Assembly: GCA_039922495.1 (NCBI GenBank)
Contig: JBDTEO010000015.1
Span: 43,076-107,075 of the forward strand
Direction of reading: 5' to 3'
Source: JALYYC01 sp039922495
Lineage (GTDB): Bacteria; Chloroflexota; Dormibacteria; CF-121
Length of the DNA stretch: 64,000 bases
The position numbers and the translations under genes were made by a program. Position 1 is the stretch's first letter; each line of letters begins with the position of its first letter. Below the pieces are notes generated by a model. It had not been told where the DNA came from. It worked only from the letters and a program-made list of their open reading frames with translations, and did not search any database. This document shows, one piece after another, positions 16,300-25,218 of the stretch.

Positions 16300-17441
16300 G
16301 CCGCGGTCGCTTTCGGAAAAAGCAGCCGGACCAGCACGGTCGAGGCGGCGATGGTCAGGATGACCGCGGACACGATGCCGGTGAAGAACGACCGCGGAAT
16401 GATCCCGGCGCCGAGACCGATCGCGGCCAGGACAAAGCTGAACTCCCCAATCTGCCCGAGGCCGATCGCAATTTGCCAGCGGCGTTCGGGAAGTCGGGCG
16501 AGCGTCGCGAGTCCGTAAACGACCAGGACCTTTGTGATCACCACGAGGATCAGCAGAAAGGCCAGCCACGGTAGGGCGCTGGGCAGCGAATACGGATCGA
16601 CCAAGGCGCCGATGGCCACGAAGAACAGGACGGCGAAAACATCCCGGAACGGCAGGAGTCGCCGCCGCGCTTCGGCGGACTGCGGGCTCTCGGTGATGGC
16701 GAGACCGGCGATAAACGCGGCCAGTGCCAGCGGGACTCCGAACACAAATGACCCGAGACCCGCCAGGACGAGACCGCTGGCCACCGACACAATCAGGAAC
16801 AGGTCGTGTTCCGCATGCAGCGAGCGAAGGATCCAGGACACCGCGAAGGCCGAAGCGATCGCGAGCGTGATGAAGGCGGCCGCCAGCAGAAAAGCGGCCC
16901 AGCCCGAGCGCGCCTGTAACCCGCTCAACACGATCAAGGCGAGCGCGGCGATCACGCCAACCATGTCCTGGAGGACGCTCCATCCGAGCAGCACCTCGTC
17001 CGTCGCGCGGTCGGTGGTCCGCCGCCGGCTGCGGGTGATATTCACGACGACCACACTCGACGACATCGCGACGCAGATGCCGGCCAGGAGCGCCCCCGTG
17101 GCCGGGAGGCCGACCCAGCGCGTCGCGGCGGCGGCCAGCGCGGCGGTCACCAGCACCTGCACGGGTGCGATGAGCAGCAGGCGGCGTCGTTCCCGGCCGA
17201 GCCGCAGCGGGTCGATCTGGATTCCCACTTCGAAGAGCAAGAGCACCACGCCCACGTTCGCGAGGACTTCTAGTTCGTGCCGGTCGACCACGTAGCCCGG
17301 GGTGAAGGGCGACACCGCCAGGCCGGTGGCGAGGTATCCGAGGACGGCCGGTAGTCCCAGGCGGCGCGCCACCCAGCCGGCCATCGCCGCGAGCAGCAGC
17401 ACGAACCCGATCTCGAAAACGGTGTGCGCGACCGGTTCCAT
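16296..17441 (-). CDS. Cation:proton antiporter (CPA2/KefB-type membrane domain)
   Basis: About 381 residues with 11-12 membrane helices and no C-terminal RCK/TrkA-N domain. Typical CPA2 segments: LGLPAVLGYLATGLAVSPF, LLLFEVGIQID (helix 3), SSSVVVVN and LLGWSVLQDMVGV (the helix 5 Asp region), and IGLGQIGEFSFVLA. It exchanges Na+ or K+ for protons across the membrane. ATG at 17441 was preferred over a TTG nine bases upstream. It diverges from the alpha-glucosidase gene over an 80-base gap. Confidence 0.88.
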   Translation of the reverse strand: MEPVAHTVFEIGFVLLLAAMAGWVARRLGLPAVLGYLATGLAVSPFTPGYVVDRHELEVLANVGVVLLLFEVGIQIDPLRLGRERRRLLLIAPVQVLVTAALAAAATRWVGLPATGALLAGICVAMSSSVVVVNITRSRRRTTDRATDEVLLGWSVLQDMVGVIAALALIVLSGLQARSGWAAFLLAAAFITLAIASAFAVSWILRSLHAEHDLFLIVSVASGLVLAGLGSFVFGVPLALAAFIAGLAITESPQSAEARRRLLPFRDVFAVLFFVAIGALVDPYSLPSALPWLAFLLILVVITKVLVVYGLATLARLPERRWQIAIGLGQIGEFSFVLAAIGLGAGIIPRSFFTGIVSAVILTIAASTVLVRLLFPKATAA

Positions 17442-17521
17442 GCCCACCAACTCTACGGGGCGATCGGGACTCTATACGCCGCCGAGTTCGGCTAAGCGAG
17501 CCGCCCTCTATCCTCGTCACT

Positions 17522-19114
17522 ATGCCGCTGACCGACTGGTGGCGTGAAGGCGTCATCTACCAGGTTTATCCTGCGTCCTTTCAAGACGCCAATGGCGACG
17601 GCGTCGGCGATCTTCGCGGGGTGATCCAACGCCTCGACTACCTGCGCTGGCTCGGCGTCGATGCCATCTGGCTCAATCCGATCACCATCTCGCCCGACGC
17701 TGATATGGGCTACGACGTCGCCGACTATTGCGATGTCCAGCCGCGCTTCGGCGATCTCGCCGCCGTCGATGAGCTGATTCGCGAGGCGACCCGGCGGGAC
17801 ATCAAGGTCGTCCTCGATATCGTGCCGAACCATTCAAGTGACCAGCATCCTTGGTTTCTCGACTCGCGATCCTCGAGGACCGCGGCGCATCGCGACTGGT
17901 ATGTCTGGGCCGACCCGAAACCCGACGGCGGTCCACCGAACAACTGGCTGAGCGTCTTCGGCGGTCCCGCCTGGACCCTCGATGCGCGCACCGGCCAGTA
18001 CTACCTCCATAACTTCCTTCCGCAGCAACCGGACCTCAACTGGTGGAACCCGCACGTACGCGACGCGTTCGATGCCATCTATCGCTTCTGGTTCGACCGC
18101 GGCGTGGCTGGGTTTCGCATCGATGTCGCCCATGGCATCGTCAAGGACCGCGAGCTCCGGGACAACCCGGTGGCGACCCCGCAGGACCCCGCGCACGTCC
18201 GGGCGCATGGCCAGCGCACCGTGTACAACATGGAGCGTCCCGAGGTGCACGATGTCCTACGGCGATGGCGAACGCTCGCCAACAGCTACACGCCGCCGCG
18301 AATCTTGCTGGGCGAGACCTATGTGCTCGACGTGCGGACTATGGGCCTCTACTACGGCAAAGGCGACGAACTCCACCTGGCCTTCAACTTCTCCTACATC
18401 CACGCGCCCCTTGCAGCGGAGGCGCTGGCCGGGGTCGTCGACGAGAGCGAGGCGGTCATCCCCGAAACCGGCTGGCCGGTCTGGACCGTGTCCAACCACG
18501 ATGTCTCCCGGGTCATGACGCGCTGGGCGCAAGGCGATGAGCGCAAGCTCCGCTGCGGCCTGCTGAGCCTGCTCACCCTGCGCGGCACGCCCGTCCTCTA
18601 TTACGGTGACGAGATCGGCATGCCGGACACGCCGATTGCCCGCGAGGAGATGCGTGACCCGCTCGGCATCCGCCACTGGCCGGAACCACGGGGGCGCGAC
18701 CCCGAGCGCACGCCGATGCAATGGGAGGACCTGCCGGGCGCGGGCTTCACGACGCCCGGGGTGCGCCCCTGGCTCCCGATCGGTGATTCGCGCCGGACGA
18801 ACGTCACCGGCCAGCGCAATGACCGCGCCTCGTTGCTGCACTTCGTGCGCGACCTGATCGCGTTCCGCCGTAGCCAGCCGGACCTCGCCTCGGGTGCCTA
18901 CCAGCGACTTCCGGCACCAGCGAGCGCCTGGGCGTACCAGCGTGGCACCGGGACGATCGTCGCCATCAATCTGTCGAACGCGCGGCTCACATTCCCAAGC
19001 TTGGTCGCGACGGTCCGTTTCTCCACGGCCGGCGGCCTGGTCGACGGCGGGACCCAGCGTGCGTTGCAGCTCGAGCCCTGGGAGGGCGTCATATGTTCCT
19101 CGGCCTCGACCTAG
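17522..19114 (+). CDS. GH13 alpha-glucosidase / oligo-1,6-glucosidase
   Basis: 530 residues. A (beta/alpha)8 amylase-family hydrolase: WWREGVIYQVYPASFQDANG start, DIVPNHSS (region I), GFRIDVAHG with nucleophile Asp201 (region II), LLGETYV with acid/base Glu265 (region III) and VSNHDVSR with Asp327 (region IV). QPDLNWWNP is typical of the oligo-1,6-glucosidase/trehalose synthase subgroup. No signal peptide, so it acts on imported oligosaccharides in the cytoplasm. The 3' end overlaps the second xylulokinase start by 22 bases, implying joint expression. Confidence 0.92.
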   Translation: MPLTDWWREGVIYQVYPASFQDANGDGVGDLRGVIQRLDYLRWLGVDAIWLNPITISPDADMGYDVADYCDVQPRFGDLAAVDELIREATRRDIKVVLDIVPNHSSDQHPWFLDSRSSRTAAHRDWYVWADPKPDGGPPNNWLSVFGGPAWTLDARTGQYYLHNFLPQQPDLNWWNPHVRDAFDAIYRFWFDRGVAGFRIDVAHGIVKDRELRDNPVATPQDPAHVRAHGQRTVYNMERPEVHDVLRRWRTLANSYTPPRILLGETYVLDVRTMGLYYGKGDELHLAFNFSYIHAPLAAEALAGVVDESEAVIPETGWPVWTVSNHDVSRVMTRWAQGDERKLRCGLLSLLTLRGTPVLYYGDEIGMPDTPIAREEMRDPLGIRHWPEPRGRDPERTPMQWEDLPGAGFTTPGVRPWLPIGDSRRTNVTGQRNDRASLLHFVRDLIAFRRSQPDLASGAYQRLPAPASAWAYQRGTGTIVAINLSNARLTFPSLVATVRFSTAGGLVDGGTQRALQLEPWEGVICSSAST

Positions 19115-20538
19115 GCACCAGTTCCGTCAAGGCGCTCCTCCTCGATGTCGACGGCTCGGCCGTCGGCACCGGCGCCTCGCCGTATCGGGTTCAGCATCCC
19201 CATCCGGGCTGGGCGGAGTCCAACCCTGGGGATTGGTGGGAAGCGGCGACGATCGCGGTTCGGGAGGCCGTCGGCAATCGGGGCGCGGACGTCGCGGCCG
19301 TGGGCCTTTGCGGACAGATGCACGGCGTCGTGCTCTGCCTGGACGGCGGCGAGCCTTTGCGACCGGCTATCCTATGGGCCGACGCGCGGACCGGGAAGCA
19401 GCTCGACGCCTACCGGGAGCTGGGTCCGGGCCTGAAGCGCCAGCTGGCCAACCCGATCAGCACCGGCATGGCCGGTCCGACCCTGCTCTGGGTCCGCGAT
19501 CACGAGACCAGCCTGTACCGGCAGACGCGCTGGGCGCTGCAGCCAAAAGACTGGCTCCGACTCCGGCTCACCGGCGAGGTGGCCACCGACCCGAGCGATG
19601 CCTCGGCGACCTTGCTCTACGACCTGTCGAGTGATTACTGGGCAAAGGATGTCCTCGATGCCCTCGACCTGCGCCTCGATTTCCTGGCGCCGATTCGCGA
19701 ATCGAGCGAGATCTGCGGATTGGTCTCGGAGTCGGCGGCGGCAGGCTGGAGTATCCGCCCCAATGTTCCCGTGGTCGCCGGGGCGGCCGATACCGCGGCG
19801 GCCGCCCTGGCGAGCGGTGTGCTGGAACCCGGCACCGTCCAGTTGACGATTGGTACCGGGGGCCAGATCGTCGCGCCGCGTGCCCGAGTCGCGATCGATC
19901 CAACGGCGCGCACGCATCTGTATCGCGCCGCGGCGCCCGAACGCTGGTACGCGATGGCCGCGATTCTGAATGCCGGGCTGGCGCTCGAGTGGGTCCTTGC
20001 AATCCTCGGGGCAGCCTGGGACGACCTCTATCGTGAGGCATTTGCGGTGCCAGCCGGAAGCGAGGGCCTGACGTTCCTACCGTATCTGTCTGGCGAGCGA
20101 ACCCCGCATTTCGACGCAACGGCGCGCGGTGCCTGGGTGGGCCTCCAAATCAGCCACGGACGTGGGCACCTGTTGCGGGCCGCGCTCGAAGGGGTCGCCT
20201 TCGCGATGCGACAGGCGCTCGACGCGCTGACCGGCACCGGCATCAACGCCAACGGATTGCGCCTCGCGGGTGGCGGCACCACCGAACCGCGCTGGCGCCA
20301 GATGCTGGCGGACGTCCTGCAGCGCCCGCTCTACGCCGCGCTCCCGACGGCGGCGTCCGCCAAAGGCGCCGCGCTGCTGGCCGGCATCGGATTCGGCGCC
20401 TGGCCGGGTGCCGCGGGAGTCGCGCCACTGGCCGAGCCGGTCGAGTTGGTCGCATCACCGAACCCCGCCGATCCGTACCGCGATGCCTATCAGCGCTATC
20501 GCGAGCTCTACCTGCCTATCGCCGCCGCCGTATCCTGA
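19093..20538 (+). CDS. xylB: Second xylulokinase (FGGY family)
   Basis: 481 residues. The N-terminal FLGLDLGTSSVKALLLD has the canonical Asp, with GLCGQMHGVVLC and WADARTGKQL; catalytic and ATP-binding segments VVAGAADTAAAALA, LTIGTGGQIV and LAGGGTTEPRWRQML follow. It begins within the end of the GH13 gene (22-base overlap). Phosphorylates D-xylulose or a similar ketopentose. Sequence differences from the 9662 copy show the two are old paralogs, not a recent duplication. The 3' end overlaps the convergent gene at 20516. Confidence 0.88.
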   Translation: MFLGLDLGTSSVKALLLDVDGSAVGTGASPYRVQHPHPGWAESNPGDWWEAATIAVREAVGNRGADVAAVGLCGQMHGVVLCLDGGEPLRPAILWADARTGKQLDAYRELGPGLKRQLANPISTGMAGPTLLWVRDHETSLYRQTRWALQPKDWLRLRLTGEVATDPSDASATLLYDLSSDYWAKDVLDALDLRLDFLAPIRESSEICGLVSESAAAGWSIRPNVPVVAGAADTAAAALASGVLEPGTVQLTIGTGGQIVAPRARVAIDPTARTHLYRAAAPERWYAMAAILNAGLALEWVLAILGAAWDDLYREAFAVPAGSEGLTFLPYLSGERTPHFDATARGAWVGLQISHGRGHLLRAALEGVAFAMRQALDALTGTGINANGLRLAGGGTTEPRWRQMLADVLQRPLYAALPTAASAKGAALLAGIGFGAWPGAAGVAPLAEPVELVASPNPADPYRDAYQRYRELYLPIAAAVS

Positions 20539-21232
20539 CACCGGCGAGCAGGGCGACCCCGATGATGATCGCGACTCCCAGGCCGAGCAGGAGCAGGGGA
20601 TTGTTGCTGGCGTCTTGCGGCGCCCGCGTGACGACCTGGTGGGCCGCCGCGAACGTCCCAAGCGCCGTCGTCCGCGCGTCAATCGTCAGCAAGAGTTCCT
20701 GCACGGTGCTCTCCAGTGGCGTCCAGGTCTTGCCCTGGACGCGATAGATGGCATCCGGCTTGTGGGCGGGGTAGCGCATGTCGAGCAGCACCGGCGCGCG
20801 CAAGGGAACGGCGGGCTTCCCGCTCGGCACGAGGGTCGCCTCCATCAGGTAGACGTTGCCGTCCGTGATGATGCCCTTCGGTGATGGGGGCTGCGGAGCG
20901 AGCGGCGTGATGCGGACCCGCACCGCGGTCTGGCCCGTGCTATCGGTAAAGGTTCCCGGGTTGAGGCTGATCGTGATCTGGCCGTCGTCGGTGAAGGCGC
21001 CGGCTGCGTCCGAAGACCCGTCGGTCAACGGAATGATCGTTTCGCCGCCGGTCGGTGGCTGATTCGTGCTGGCGAGATTGGGGGGTGGCGAGACCCATCG
21101 ATACGGTGGTGGGGGCGTGTAGCCATCGAAGAAGGGCCGAGCCGCGCCGGTCGCGCCGCGCACGACGATAAAGGCGATCGCCACGGCGACCAGGCCTACC
21201 CAGGGCGCGCCGCGGCCAGCGCGAGACCTCAC
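20516..21232 (-). CDS. Membrane-anchored exported protein, unknown
   Basis: 238 residues from a GTG overlapping the CPBP protease stop (ACGTGA). Layout: short basic N-terminus, membrane helix (VGLVAVAIAFIVV), an extracytoplasmic beta-rich domain (about residues 50-205, with TGGETIIPL, ITISLNPGTFTD and AVRVRITPLAP) and a second membrane helix near the end (LLLLGLGVAIIIGVALLAGV) before RIRRRR. The two-ended anchoring with an Ig-like or carboxypeptidase-regulatory-like middle suggests a surface protein. Family not recognised. Confidence 0.7.
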   Translation of the reverse strand: MRSRAGRGAPWVGLVAVAIAFIVVRGATGAARPFFDGYTPPPPYRWVSPPPNLASTNQPPTGGETIIPLTDGSSDAAGAFTDDGQITISLNPGTFTDSTGQTAVRVRITPLAPQPPSPKGIITDGNVYLMEATLVPSGKPAVPLRAPVLLDMRYPAHKPDAIYRVQGKTWTPLESTVQELLLTIDARTTALGTFAAAHQVVTRAPQDASNNPLLLLGLGVAIIIGVALLAGVRIRRRR

Positions 21233-21870
21233 GTCAGGCTGACCAGGTCCATCAGCAGGTGCGCGATCCCGGACGCCCACAGGTCCCCGCGAATGGCTCG
21301 GAGCAAGCCGAGGTAGATCCCGGCCAGGACGACCAGGAACAGCGCGGGCCATCCGCTTACCGCATGGGCGAGCGTGAAGATCGCAGTCGATCCGCCGATC
21401 GCCAGCGGAAGTCCACCGGCACGTCGAAGGACGGCAAACAGGACGCCCCGAAAGGCCACTTCCTCGACGATGACGGCGACCAGCAACCAGCCGGCGCTAG
21501 CAAACGAGAGGTGCGGCAGACGCGAGACCGGCGCGATCACCAGAACGCCGGCGCCGATGCCCAGGAGCAAGGAGCGCCAGGTGACCGACCGAATACCGGC
21601 TTCGGTCGGGGAGATGCCCGCGAGCCGCACCGCTACGATGCATGCCGCCAGCAATCCGAAATACGCGAGGCCGGCAACCAGCATCGCGGACCCCGGGCGT
21701 TGCCGGATAAAGAGATCGCGCAGTATGGGCACGCCGACAGCCACGATTACCAGTCCAAGAAGGGGACGGCGATCTCCCGACGCACCAATGTCGGAAGCAA
21801 TCCACTCCAGCCGCTGGTTGGGGGCCGGCGTGAAGTCTGGGGACGTCTGAGATTGATCTGAGATGGGCAA
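21229..21870 (-). CDS. CPBP-family intramembrane metalloprotease
   Basis: 213 residues with about six helices. The Abi/CAAX-protease signature is present: EEVAFRGVLF (catalytic Glu-Glu and Arg), TLAHAVSG (His) and GIAHLLMD (second His). These Rce1-like membrane proteases process lipidated or peptide substrates in eukaryotes; bacterial targets are mostly unknown. It is divergent from the CDF exporter, with starts overlapping by 8 bases unless the exporter starts at 21884. Coupled to the downstream anchored protein by a GTG overlap. Confidence 0.88.
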   Translation of the reverse strand: MPISDQSQTSPDFTPAPNQRLEWIASDIGASGDRRPLLGLVIVAVGVPILRDLFIRQRPGSAMLVAGLAYFGLLAACIVAVRLAGISPTEAGIRSVTWRSLLLGIGAGVLVIAPVSRLPHLSFASAGWLLVAVIVEEVAFRGVLFAVLRRAGGLPLAIGGSTAIFTLAHAVSGWPALFLVVLAGIYLGLLRAIRGDLWASGIAHLLMDLVSLT

Positions 21871-22822
21871 TAAGATAGAAGGAATGCAGTTTGCCAGAGC
21901 CGACAGCCACGTTAGGCTGGCGCTCGCGCTGACGGTCGTCCTGCTGGTGGTTGAGGTGGTCGGCGGCGTCCTGGCGCACAGTCTGGCGCTCTTGAGTGAC
22001 GCGGGTCATGTCCTGACCGACATCATCGTACTGGCGCTGTCGGCCTTCGCGCTCAACCAGGGCGCCCGGTCAGCGAACGCGCGGCGGACCTTTGGCTACC
22101 AGCGGGTCGGCATCCTGATCGCGCTGCTGAATGCCCTGATCCTGGGCGCGATCGTCCTCGGGATCGCCGTCGAGGCGGTTCGCCGCATCCAGAACCCGGG
22201 CCATGTCAACGGCGCCCTGATGGCCGGGACGGCGGTGATCGGCCTCGGCTTCTCGCTCTTCATTGCGCTCTCCCTGCGACAGCACGACGCCGATCTGACC
22301 GTGCGCAGCGCCCTGGTGCACATCTGGGGTGATGCCTGGGCGGCGGCCGGCGTCATCGTGGCTGGACTCGTCATCATCATCGCCGGCTGGCAGCTGGTCG
22401 ATCCCCTGCTCAGCCTCGGCATTGCCGCCCTGATCGCCTGGAGCGCCTGGCGCGTCATGGTCGCGGCCGTCAACATCCTGCTCGAGTCGATGCCGACCGA
22501 CCTGCGGACCGATTCGGTGGTCGAGGCGGTGAAGAAGGTCCCCGGCGTCCGAGATCTGCATGACCTCCATGTCTGGTCGCTGTCGGCGCAGAGCCGTGCC
22601 ATGAGCGCCCACCTCCTGATCGACGACCAGCGGGTGGCGCAGGCTCAGGACATCCTCGCCGAGGTCCGCGAGGTGCTGGCGCACGACTTCACCATCGAGC
22701 ACACCACGATCCAGTTCGAGAGTCTCGAATGCCGGCCGGGGGACATCTTCTGCGTGCAGCCGGACGGCCACCCGCACGCCGACGACGCCCACGATCGGAT
22801 GACACGCCGGGCCGCCGGCTGA
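21863..22822 (+). CDS. Cation diffusion facilitator (Zn/Co/Cd efflux)
   Basis: 319 residues with six helices and a cytoplasmic C-terminal domain. Zn-site residues appear as SLALLSDAGHVLTD (HxxxD-type in helix 2) and HIWGDAWAAAGV (HxxxD in helix 5), typical of ZitB/CzcD. The C-terminal domain has GVRDLHDLHVWSLS, and the tail carries Cys and several His (HPHADDAHD) that could bind metal. A proton-driven exporter. ATG at 21884 (MQFARADSH) is an alternative start that would avoid overlap with the divergent protease gene. The stop overlaps the next ATG (TGATG). Confidence 0.93.
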   Translation: MGNKIEGMQFARADSHVRLALALTVVLLVVEVVGGVLAHSLALLSDAGHVLTDIIVLALSAFALNQGARSANARRTFGYQRVGILIALLNALILGAIVLGIAVEAVRRIQNPGHVNGALMAGTAVIGLGFSLFIALSLRQHDADLTVRSALVHIWGDAWAAAGVIVAGLVIIIAGWQLVDPLLSLGIAALIAWSAWRVMVAAVNILLESMPTDLRTDSVVEAVKKVPGVRDLHDLHVWSLSAQSRAMSAHLLIDDQRVAQAQDILAEVREVLAHDFTIEHTTIQFESLECRPGDIFCVQPDGHPHADDAHDRMTRRAAG

Positions 22823-23571
22823 TGGATCCACTCAAAGCCTCGATCGTCAAGGCCTGGGATCGGGGGGTCGCGGATTACGACGAGCTGGTGGCGCACGGCC
22901 GCCTCAGCCGCAGCGAGGCCGACGCCTGGAAGGCCGCTCTGACGCGGCTGTTACCGCCAGTCCCGGCAACGGTTCTCGAGGTTGGCGCGGGCACCGGGGT
23001 GATGAGCCTGCTTCTCGCCGAGCTCGGATACGCCGTCACCGCGACGGATATCTCCAAAGGCATGCTGGACGAGGCACGTCGGAAAGCCAGCGACCGCCGG
23101 CTCGCCATCGCCTTCGAGATCGCGGACGCCGAGGCGCTGCCGTTTACTGAGGGATCGTTCGATGCGGTCTTCGGGCGGCACATTCTATGGACCCTGCCGC
23201 ATCCGGACCGTGCCCTGCGCGAATGGTGCCGGGTCCTGAAACCGCATGGGCGGTTGGCCCTCGTGGATAGCCTCGCGGTGCCACCCTCCCTGGCTGGCAA
23301 CGTGCGGGGCTTCGCCGCGAATCTGCTGCTCCGCCTGCGCCGGCCGACCGGCACGGGTCACCGCTACAGCCCGCAGATCCACGACGCCCTCCCCCTCGCC
23401 GGCAACGGCGACCCGCGCCGCTACACCGCCTTGATCGAGCAGGCGGGATTCGAGCTGACCGCGACCGAGGCCCTCGACCGCCTCAAGGCGCTCGAGCTCC
23501 AGGCCATGCCCCTGGCCGAGCGCTGGCACGCGCAGGACCGCAAGTATGCCTTTACCGCCCGGAGGCCCTGA
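22822..23571 (+). CDS. Class I SAM-dependent methyltransferase
   Basis: 249 residues. Glycine-rich SAM loop VLEVGAGTGVMSLLLAELG (motif I), acidic D of ATDIS (motif II), DAEALPFTEGSFDAVFGRH (motif III/IV), and ALREWCRVLKPHGRLALVD. Belongs to the UbiE/type-11 methyltransferase group; the substrate is not readable. The ATG overlaps the exporter stop, and a lipid kinase follows, so a small lipophilic substrate is possible. Confidence 0.85.
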   Translation: MDPLKASIVKAWDRGVADYDELVAHGRLSRSEADAWKAALTRLLPPVPATVLEVGAGTGVMSLLLAELGYAVTATDISKGMLDEARRKASDRRLAIAFEIADAEALPFTEGSFDAVFGRHILWTLPHPDRALREWCRVLKPHGRLALVDSLAVPPSLAGNVRGFAANLLLRLRRPTGTGHRYSPQIHDALPLAGNGDPRRYTALIEQAGFELTATEALDRLKALELQAMPLAERWHAQDRKYAFTARRP

Positions 23572-23591
23572 GGCCGCTGGCCCGAGGGAAC

Positions 23592-24458
23592 GTGCTCGTG
23601 GTGGTCAATCCCGCGTTGCCACGCACGGGACCAAAATTCGGTGCGCGCCTGGTCCAGTTCGCCGCCACCCTCGGCTGGGAGGCGACCCTGCTGGAGACCA
23701 GGTCGGGGCTGAACGTCGAGGCGATTGGCGGAGCGCTCGCGAGAGGCGCCTTCGACCTCCTGCTGGCCGCGGGTGGTGACGGTACCGTGGCCGAGGTCAT
23801 GGCCGCGGCGCATTTGCGCGAATTGCCGATCGGGATCATCCCGCGAGGTACCGGCAATATCGTGGCCCGCGAGTTGAAGCTGCCCTCCAGCTGGCGGGGC
23901 GCCACCCGTCGCGTGCTCAAGAATTATCCGCGCTCACGGCCGGTCGACCTGGTGCGCATCAACGACACGTATTCCGCCCTGGCCGCCGGGATCGGCTTCG
24001 ACGCCACGGTGATGCGTTACACACCGGTCAAGCTCAAGTACTGGTTCGGTCGCGCCGCCTACCTGCTGGCCGGGGTCTGGTGGCTCCCGCGCACGCCGCT
24101 TTTCACCTGCACCATCAGGGCTGACGGTGAAGAATCACAGGTCGATGCCGTGGCGGTGCTCGTGGTGAACGCCGGCATGCTCGGCGCCTCGCTCTTTCGT
24201 TTCGGTCCGGGCATCGCGCTCGATGACGGCTGGCTCGACATCTGCGTCTACCGGCCTCGCAACGCCCAGGAGCGGATGAGCGTGCTCTGGAGCCTGCTGC
24301 GGCAGCGGCCCAATGGCCTCAGCGTCATGCAACGCAAAGCCAAGGCGGTCGAGGTGATCGCGCCCGACGTCCAATGGCACGAGGTCGACGGCGATGTCCA
24401 TCGTGGCAATGTGCTCCGCGCCGAGATCGTCCCGGGCGCCGTCAACGTCGTGGTATGA
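23592..24458 (+). CDS. Diacylglycerol kinase-family lipid kinase
   Basis: 288 residues, GTG start. N-terminal VVVNPALPRTG, the catalytic loop AAGGDGTVAEV and IPRGTGNIVARE are the DAGK/YegS/BmrU signatures; the C-terminal half has the beta-sandwich typical of the family with GIGFDATVM and LDDGWLDICVYRP. Phosphorylates a lipid alcohol (diacylglycerol, undecaprenol or sphingosine-like). GAGGGAAC lies just ahead of the start. Four bases separate its stop from the next gene. Confidence 0.9.
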   Translation: MLVVVNPALPRTGPKFGARLVQFAATLGWEATLLETRSGLNVEAIGGALARGAFDLLLAAGGDGTVAEVMAAAHLRELPIGIIPRGTGNIVARELKLPSSWRGATRRVLKNYPRSRPVDLVRINDTYSALAAGIGFDATVMRYTPVKLKYWFGRAAYLLAGVWWLPRTPLFTCTIRADGEESQVDAVAVLVVNAGMLGASLFRFGPGIALDDGWLDICVYRPRNAQERMSVLWSLLRQRPNGLSVMQRKAKAVEVIAPDVQWHEVDGDVHRGNVLRAEIVPGAVNVVV

Positions 24459-24462
24459 ACCG

Positions 24463-24915
24463 GTGACGGTCGTCAACGCTCGCTTCCCCTGGGCATTGTT
24501 TGCGCCACTCGCGGCTGTCACCGAACTTGGCGGCGTCCTGCTGCTGCTCGCCGGTCGTGGGATCGGATGGGCCGCGATCGCGGCGCCCCTCGTCGGCTTC
24601 GTCGCGATGCGCGGTCCGGTGCGCCCGCGCTTCGAGTTCACCGATGAGGGAGTGATCTTTCGCCGCTCGGGCCAGAGTCCTCTCTTGCCCTGGAACGAGA
24701 TCGCGGCCGTCGCCCTGGTCAAGGCCAGCGGCCGGACCGTCCTCGCCTACCGGCTCAAGCCGGGGATCCTGGTCCTCAAGCGTCACCCCGGCGCCGGGTT
24801 TCTCCGTGCCAAGGGCCTCGACTTCGACGGCGGCTACATGGTCGACCAGATGACCGCCGAGCCGCAACAGATTCTCGCGATCTTCGAGCGTCATCTGCGC
24901 CGGCCAACGACCTAG
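24463..24915 (+). CDS. Membrane protein with PH-like domain
   Basis: 150 residues from a GTG right after the lipid kinase. Two adjacent hydrophobic segments (FPWALFAPLAAV; GGVLLLLAGRGIGWAAIAAPL) precede a small beta domain (PRFEFTDEGVIFRRSG, LLPWNEIAAVALVK), which is the arrangement of bacterial PH-like (YdbT/YetF-style) proteins. Function unknown; co-transcription with a lipid kinase hints at an envelope role. Confidence 0.6.
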   Translation: MTVVNARFPWALFAPLAAVTELGGVLLLLAGRGIGWAAIAAPLVGFVAMRGPVRPRFEFTDEGVIFRRSGQSPLLPWNEIAAVALVKASGRTVLAYRLKPGILVLKRHPGAGFLRAKGLDFDGGYMVDQMTAEPQQILAIFERHLRRPTT

Positions 24916-24916
24916 C

Positions 24917-25218
24917 TCACGCGGCCGCGGAACAGCCGTCGAGGAAGCCCCAGAGGGCCTCGCTGGCGCGCCATGCAACTCGTCCGCCTCCGCGTGGACG
25001 GACCAGAAGTCCGTGCCGTCGCCGGGTTCCATCCGGTACTGCTGCATCAGCGACGCCGTCTTGCTGGCCGCGACTTCGGCCGCCTGGGATTCGTAGGCGT
25101 CAAGCAGGACCCTGGTCGACGGTTTCACCGGCGCCGCCTCGAGCTCCTCGCGCGTCAGTCCCAGGGCACGGCCGACCTGAAGCGAGCCCATCAGCGAGGT
25201 GCGATCATCAGCTACCAC
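24917..25218 (-). pseudogene. Remnant of a TenA/PqqC-like (haem-oxygenase-fold) protein
   Basis: The minus-strand frame from about 25218 reads SLQVGRALGLTREELEAAPV, then a joined TRVLLDAYESQAAEVAASK and FWSVHAEADELHG, which match the C-terminal part of the iron-containing TenA/PqqC/CADD superfamily. About 100 N-terminal residues are absent, roughly 25 residues appear deleted between STRVL and AYESQ, and after GGCGCGCC (24965-24972) the frame shifts before SEALWGFLDGCSAAA reaches a TGA at 24917. The gene is therefore dead. It overlaps the end of the XpaC-like gene by 11 bases. Confidence 0.6.

Noticed and set aside
15904..17556. 550-residue minus-strand frame across MerR, antiporter and GH13 start
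   Set aside because: Arg/Gly/Ala-rich frame that runs across several real genes in another register.
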